From JAEUJT01 sp044225205 (GTDB lineage: Bacteria > Myxococcota > Myxococcia > Myxococcales > Myxococcaceae): DNA of 22,193 nucleotides. The notes beneath the pieces are model-generated. The model was not told where the DNA came from, searched no databases, and saw nothing but the letters and a program-made list of their open reading frames with translations. Made by a program: the position numbers and the translations under genes. The stretch is from assembly GCA_044225205.1 (NCBI GenBank), contig JBGAIY010000092.1, positions 1 to 22,193 of the forward strand. Reading direction: 5' to 3'. Below are positions 18,486 to 22,193 of this stretch, one piece after another. The number at the start of each line of letters is the position of its first letter. Within the stretch, counting starts at the first letter, position 1.

Positions 18486-18713
18486 TCACCGGCGGGCAGC
18501 CGGCAGACCCGGGGGTGCACGCGACGCAGACGTTCGCGCGGCAGGCCGCGGCGCCCCCGTCTCGCCCGGTTGCAGGCAACCGCCAGGAACACAAGCACAG
18601 CCCGGCTCGCCCTCGGTGCACGCCTTGGGCACGCCCCCGCACCCCGAAAGCGTGACCGTGGCCATGCCTAGGCCGAACATGAGGCACCACGCGCCGTGAC
18701 GAAACGCATGCAC
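18486..18713 (-). CDS. Signal peptide and first Cys module of the giant lipoprotein
   Basis: From GTG 18713 the frame reads a basic/histidine start, a hydrophobic core (CLMFGLGMATVTLSGC) and a lipobox LSGC, then Cys-rich ACTEGEPGCACVPGGCLQPG, after which sense leaves this frame near 18555 in a run of five C on the plus strand. One added base there gives LQPGETGGAAACRANVCVAC. A second start, ATG 18709, has an AGGAG exactly seven bases upstream and would begin MRFVTAR, but then needs one more frame correction before the hydrophobic core. Lipobox and spacing make a lipoprotein call strong even though the start codon is not settled. Confidence 0.65.
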   Translation of the reverse strand: MHAFRHGAWCLMFGLGMATVTLSGCGGVPKACTEGEPGCACVPGGCLQPGETGAPRPAARTSASRAPPGLPAARR

Positions 18714-18716
18714 AGG

Positions 18717-18721
18717 CTCCT
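18717..18721 (-). promoter_or_regulatory. Ribosome-binding site AGGAG for the giant lipoprotein
   Basis: AGGAG on the minus strand, seven bases before ATG 18709 and three before GTG 18713. The spacing favours the ATG, which would imply another lost base in the signal-peptide region. Confidence 0.5.
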
Positions 18722-18827
18722 GGTCGCCATGCCGAAAAGGCGAGCCGACGGTGCCGTGCAACGCTCGTGCCCTCGGTTGGCACGGCGCAACCAATTGAAG
18801 CGACTTCGAAAATCGCCAGGTGGGCGG

Positions 18828-18849
18828 TGCAACACCCCGGGGTGTTGCA
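18828..18849. repeat. 22-bp perfect palindrome between kinase and lipoprotein genes
   Basis: Half-site TGCAACACCCC is followed directly by its exact reverse complement. It lies 35 bases past the six-TM kinase stop and about 115 bases before the lipoprotein start. As RNA it would form a nine-pair stem with a CCGG loop; no T run follows on the minus strand, so a classical intrinsic terminator is not supported. A dimeric regulator's operator, or an mRNA-stabilising hairpin, are alternatives. Confidence 0.7.
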
Positions 18850-18884
18850 GGGGTGTGGCGGTGCTTGTTGCGGCCGCCGTGGGG

Positions 18885-20549
18885 CTACTGCTCTGGGGCG
18901 TGCAATTCGCCGGTCGGTGCGTCGTGTGCGCTGGCGGGTGACGTGGCCGAGGTCGACGAAATCGGCACCATGGCCGAGGCCGAAGGGCTCTGGCGCATCA
19001 CTTCATTCACGAGCTCGGCGAGCACGGTTCGAGCGCTGCCGAAGTCGAGCCAGTCGGCGCGGCCCAGGTGTTGGAGCTGCGCCTTGGCCGTCGACGTCGA
19101 GCTCCGTCGGGCGGGGTCTCGCTCGAGCAGGCCCATGACGAACGCGTCGAGCTCGGGCGACACGTCGGGCCGCTTGGTCGACGGCTTCGCAATGGTCGAC
19201 TCGAGCGCGATCTTCATGGCCGCGGCCTCGTTGCTCGCCTGAAACAAGCGCTGCCCGGTGATGGTCTCGAAGACGGTCGCGCCCAGCGAGAACAGGTCGG
19301 CCCGGCCGTCGTACGCCTCGCCCCGAATTTGCTCGGGCGAAAAGTAGCCGAGCTTGCCGCGCAGGGCGCCGGTGCGGGTATTGCCTTCTGCGCCGACCGC
19401 GCGGGCAATGCCGAAGTCGGCCAGCTTCACTTCTCCGACGCGGCTGAGCAGCACGTTGGGTGGGTTGAGGTCGCGGTGCACGAGGTGCATCGGCGCTCCA
19501 TTGGCGTCGCGCAGCTGCTGTATGTAGTCGAGCGCCTCGACGAGGCTCGACGCCACCCACACCACGACCGGCATGGGCAACGGCCGCTGGCGTTCTCGCG
19601 ACCAGGCCACGAGCCGCCCCAGCGAAATGCCGTCGACGAACTCCATGGCCAGAAAGTACGACTGGCCGTCGGCCCCGAAGTCGAGCACCTGAACGATGTT
19701 GGGGTGCGCCAGGCGGGCGCCGAGTTCGGCTTCGCGCCGAAACATGGCCACCGAGTCGGGCAGCTCGGCGTACGCCGGCAAAATGCGCTTGAGCGCGACC
19801 TGGCGTTCGAAGCCGCCCTCCGGGCTGTAGGTCGCTTTGAAGACCTCGGCCATGCCGCCCAGGCCCAAGCGTTCACCGAGCACGTATTTGCCGAGCAGGT
19901 CGCGCTGGCGGGCTTCGGCGAGCAACGACCGAATTCGGCCGACCAGCGAAATCGACAGGGCCGCCACGGCCGAGAGCCCGACGAACGAAAAGAAAATGGT
20001 GGGTGGCGGCAACCCGCACCGCACCAACACCATGACCATGCTGAGCAGCGTGACGCCCGAGGTGGCGGCGATGGCGGGCCGCGACAAGGTCAAGGTCGAA
20101 GTCGACAGCAGCGCCATCATCAACGCCACGCACACCGGAGGGATGACTTGCGCCCCGCGGGGCGTGCCCGCTTGAAACCACTCGATGCAGGCCACGAGCG
20201 GCACGTCGACCAGCGCGAGCCAATAAATCGACACGGTGACGCCGCGGCGCAGCACCACCACCAGCAAGAAGTTGAGCAGCGACGTGCAGAAGTAGACCGC
20301 GCTGCCGTACACGGTCGGCATGGGGTCGAAGTCGGCCGTGACCGTGCGGTCGATGAAGAAGCTCGGCAGCACGCTCAAAATGCCCGTGCCGAGCCGAATG
20401 AACGACAGAATGCGCGTCGTGCGTTGCCGCTCGTGCCGAATGACCCGGTCGAGGTTATTGCGAACCGCCGAATTCACTTCTCCAGGTCGGGTGCCTTCTG
20501 AGGTGCCGGTGCCGCTGGCACCTTGCGAAAGGCTCGTTCGCGACGCCAT
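18885..20549 (-). CDS. Ser/Thr protein kinase with six-helix N-terminal membrane domain
   Basis: 554 residues. After a cytoplasmic lead of ~45 residues come six hydrophobic segments at about 47-66, 83-100, 105-122, 133-150, 159-177 and 184-205, so the N-terminal half is a polytopic membrane sensor-like region. The kinase domain at about 222-500 has the Gly loop LGLGGMAEVFKA, Lys254 in VALKRILP, VHRDLNPPNVLL (Asp360), LADFGIAR (Asp378) and YFSPEQIRGE, so it should be active. A low-complexity Ser/Ala/Pro tail follows. Membrane-first architecture is unlike the common kinase-first PASTA or TPR types and unlike the second kinase in this window. ATG 20549 is 24 bases after the addB-like stop. Its ligand is unknown; the lipoproteins encoded next are candidates for the same pathway. 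Confidence 0.92.
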   Translation of the reverse strand: MASRTSLSQGASGTGTSEGTRPGEVNSAVRNNLDRVIRHERQRTTRILSFIRLGTGILSVLPSFFIDRTVTADFDPMPTVYGSAVYFCTSLLNFLLVVVLRRGVTVSIYWLALVDVPLVACIEWFQAGTPRGAQVIPPVCVALMMALLSTSTLTLSRPAIAATSGVTLLSMVMVLVRCGLPPPTIFFSFVGLSAVAALSISLVGRIRSLLAEARQRDLLGKYVLGERLGLGGMAEVFKATYSPEGGFERQVALKRILPAYAELPDSVAMFRREAELGARLAHPNIVQVLDFGADGQSYFLAMEFVDGISLGRLVAWSRERQRPLPMPVVVWVASSLVEALDYIQQLRDANGAPMHLVHRDLNPPNVLLSRVGEVKLADFGIARAVGAEGNTRTGALRGKLGYFSPEQIRGEAYDGRADLFSLGATVFETITGQRLFQASNEAAAMKIALESTIAKPSTKRPDVSPELDAFVMGLLERDPARRSSTSTAKAQLQHLGRADWLDFGSARTVLAELVNEVMRQSPSASAMVPISSTSATSPASAHDAPTGELHAPEQ

Positions 20550-20573
20550 GTCGGCGCCACTGTACCCGCGGTT

Positions 20574-22193
20574 CTACGGCAACGCTCGAACTCGCTGTAA
20601 CAGCTCGACTTCTTGACGCGAAGCCGCGCTGGCCAACTTCTTGGCGACGCGGCGCTCTTCGTCGGGCCCGCAGACCGGCTGGTAGTCGCACCACGCACAT
20701 TCGTCTTTTTGCGGAGCGGCGGGGAAAAAGCCCTTCTCGAAAGCCTGCGTCAACGCGTGGGCCACGTCTTTGACGGCGTCGCGGGTGCGCTGGTTGAGCG
20801 GGGTGTGCACGCTCTGAAAGCCCCCGACTTGGGTGCAGTAATAGAGCCGGCTCGAATCAATGGTCGTGCCGGGCAGCAGCTTTTCGAGCACGAGCGCATA
20901 GAGGGCGGGCTGCAATTGTTTGCCGCCGCCCACCACGTTGCCGCTTTGGGCTTTGGCTTTGCCGGTCTTGTAGTCGGTGGCCCGCACCGAACCGTGGGTG
21001 CTCCGCTCGACCAAGTCGATGGAACCGCGGAGCGTCAGCCCTTGGTCAATGGTCACGGGCTCTCGTTGGCTCGAGGGGTCTTGTTGCTCGCGCAACGGCA
21101 GGCCGAAGCTCATTTCGAACCGTTCGGGTCGCCAGGCTCGGTCGTCGGCCATGCGGCGCAGCCATTCGCGCATGTCGGCCCGCGCGGTTTCGACGCCGTC
21201 GCGCCACACCCGCTCAATCGCCGGGGCATACGTGTCGTAAAAGGTGTCGGCCACCCGCTCGAGCACCTCGTCGAGGCGGGTGAACAGGGCCGGCAAGGTC
21301 TCGGGCGTCACCTCGACGCCCTCGTCGCGCAACGCCGAGAGCAACCGGTAGTGCACTTCGTGGGTGAGCGAGCCGCGCTCGAGAGGGCCCAGGGCTTCAA
21401 TGGCCTCGGGCATGCGTGTCGGTTGCAGCCGGTGCACCGCCGACAAAATGAAGCGGTACGGGCAAGCCGCGTACTTTTCGAGCGCGGTCGGAGCGAACGC
21501 GCGGGCGTGGGGCGCGTGTTTCACCAACGCTTGGGCCTCGAGCGGGCCGTTCAGCACCAGGCCGTCGCCCTTGGTCCACCGGGGTTGCGACCAGCGCATG
21601 TAGCGGGTGCGCAGGGCCCGCGCGAGCGTCGGGTTGAGCTGCATCAAATAATGCGCCCGGCCTTCGCGCGCTTCGCGACCGCGCAGCACGCCGTCGAGCA
21701 CCGCCAAGTCGTATTCGGTCTCGTCGATGGCGCGAGCCGGTTCGGCGGGGGCGGGCCAGGCCAAGCGCGCGCCTCCCGCCGCTTCGGCCAGGCGTTGTGC
21801 CGCCTCGAAGCTCGGCAGCCGGCCGTGCACCGCTTGCAGCACCTCGAGCACGTAGAATGACGGCACCCGCGGCCGGGCGTGTTCGGCTTCGATGCGCGGC
21901 CAGCTCAGCACCACCGCGCGCGTCGCGGCTCCGACGGCCAAGCTCAAGGCCAACCGCTCGGCGGCGACGCGGTGGTGGTTCGTCTCGAGGGGCACGTTCA
22001 GGGCCAGGCGCGCCGCGTCGGGCAACAGCGGGTCTTCTCTGACCTTTTGAGGAAACAGGCGCTCGGCCAGCCCTGGCACGAACACCACGTCGAATTCGAG
22101 CCCTCGCGCCGCGTCGACCGGCGCCACGAAGACCTTGCCCGAAGGCTGCCCGGTGGGTCGGTCGGTCAGCTCCATCAACCGGGGGGTCAAGGT
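20574..22193 (-). CDS. addB: AddB-like nuclease subunit with iron-sulfur cluster motif (N-terminus outside window)
   Basis: About 538 C-terminal residues are visible; the frame runs off the right edge. It begins in the helicase-like region (DAARGLEFDVVFVPGLAERL). A PD-(D/E)XK nuclease follows, with THEVHYRLLSALRD, GSIDLVE (Asp392), ATDYKTGKAK (Asp406, Lys408) and KQLQPALYALVLEKL. Four cysteines framing the nuclease, Cys243 in KYAACPYRF and Cys498, Cys501, Cys507 in CAWCDYQPVC, are the 4Fe-4S ligands typical of AddB. AddB pairs with AddA in end resection and Chi-dependent recombination. Residue numbers count from the first full codon after the edge. Its partner is about 13 kb downstream. A RecB-like single nuclease is the alternative, but the Cys layout favours AddB. 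Confidence 0.88.
   Translation of the reverse strand, partial: TLTPRLMELTDRPTGQPSGKVFVAPVDAARGLEFDVVFVPGLAERLFPQKVREDPLLPDAARLALNVPLETNHHRVAAERLALSLAVGAATRAVVLSWPRIEAEHARPRVPSFYVLEVLQAVHGRLPSFEAAQRLAEAAGGARLAWPAPAEPARAIDETEYDLAVLDGVLRGREAREGRAHYLMQLNPTLARALRTRYMRWSQPRWTKGDGLVLNGPLEAQALVKHAPHARAFAPTALEKYAACPYRFILSAVHRLQPTRMPEAIEALGPLERGSLTHEVHYRLLSALRDEGVEVTPETLPALFTRLDEVLERVADTFYDTYAPAIERVWRDGVETARADMREWLRRMADDRAWRPERFEMSFGLPLREQQDPSSQREPVTIDQGLTLRGSIDLVERSTHGSVRATDYKTGKAKAQSGNVVGGGKQLQPALYALVLEKLLPGTTIDSSRLYYCTQVGGFQSVHTPLNQRTRDAVKDVAHALTQAFEKGFFPAAPQKDECAWCDYQPVCGPDEERRVAKKLASAASRQEVELLQRVRALP

Larger units (their letters stand above)
13500..18713 (-). pseudogene. Giant Cys-rich lipoprotein gene broken by many frameshifts
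   Basis: The span reads as one gene of about 1,730 codons whose sense moves among all three minus frames. Order of recognisable blocks: signal peptide and lipobox LSGC; Cys-rich modules (CRANVCVACTPGSAGCPPV, CVVDGDCEAGQACERRVC, SSCPAGTACFTSDGQRGFC); a Ser/Thr and Pro linker (LSATSLSFSNATSSPSPT); a beta-rich block 16827-17820; GDVLGVSCSAGVLKLATGS; VKVHFFCEDTGLFDGG; VVANRLYAVALDPVAG; DTSQYYRSADQFRLAGGQ; QRFSQLSAASQTALRDYLVT; GFEWLNAELLVMMGDDSYT; then the intact 3' half. Shifts lie near 18555, 18305, 18270, 18110, 17885, 17820, 16875, 16810, 16610, 16385-16300, several in 15930-16200, and about five in 15610-15820. Many are at G or C runs and each block stays free of stops. Either the sequence has lost bases or the gene decayed very recently. 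Confidence 0.7.

Noticed and set aside
13500..18713. Treating each open frame in this region as a separate gene
   Set aside because: Sense blocks join end to end across frames in one order, with one signal peptide at the start and one terminus; separate small genes would lack starts and ribosome-binding sites.

Overview
The window is very GC-rich, gene-dense bacterial DNA that looks like a myxobacterium (Myxococcota). The reasons are two eukaryote-like Ser/Thr kinases (one with a DWG motif and a TPR tail), an FHA plus sigma-54 activator protein, Cys-rich lipoproteins full of DAG/DGG turns, and a calpain-family protease. This placement is inference from gene content; no rRNA, tRNA, CRISPR array, insertion sequence or phage gene was seen.

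Left part (1-3.9 kb): an ECF sigma factor gene (minus) diverges from a spermidine synthase-like methyltransferase gene (plus). A calpain-like cysteine protease (minus) follows, with an intact Cys-His-Asn triad. Its stop codon overlaps the start of a 109-residue unknown ORF by four bases. A single-domain receiver (plus) converges on the addA end.

Right part (3.9-22.2 kb): every gene lies on the minus strand. Transcription would run addB-like nuclease (cut by the window end), six-TM Ser/Thr kinase, a giant Cys-rich lipoprotein, a second Cys-rich lipoprotein, a Ser/Thr kinase with TPRs, an FHA/sigma-54 regulator, then the addA-like helicase-nuclease. The two AddAB-type recombination subunits, usually adjacent, are thus separated by about 13 kb of signalling and surface-protein genes. 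Two kinases, an FHA phosphothreonine reader and a sigma-54 activator around two large lipoproteins suggest an envelope-sensing cassette, but this is inference.

The reading frames are broken in three places: the FHA/sigma-54 gene (exactly at Walker A), the second lipoprotein gene, and above all the giant lipoprotein gene, where at least a dozen shifts fall within about 3.1 kb. Several shifts lie in short G or C runs and look like lost bases, while the protein sense resumes in another frame. Assembly error is therefore the first explanation to test, with recent gene decay as the alternative. The 3.4-kb addA, the 2.5-kb TPR kinase, the six-TM kinase and the visible addB are clean.
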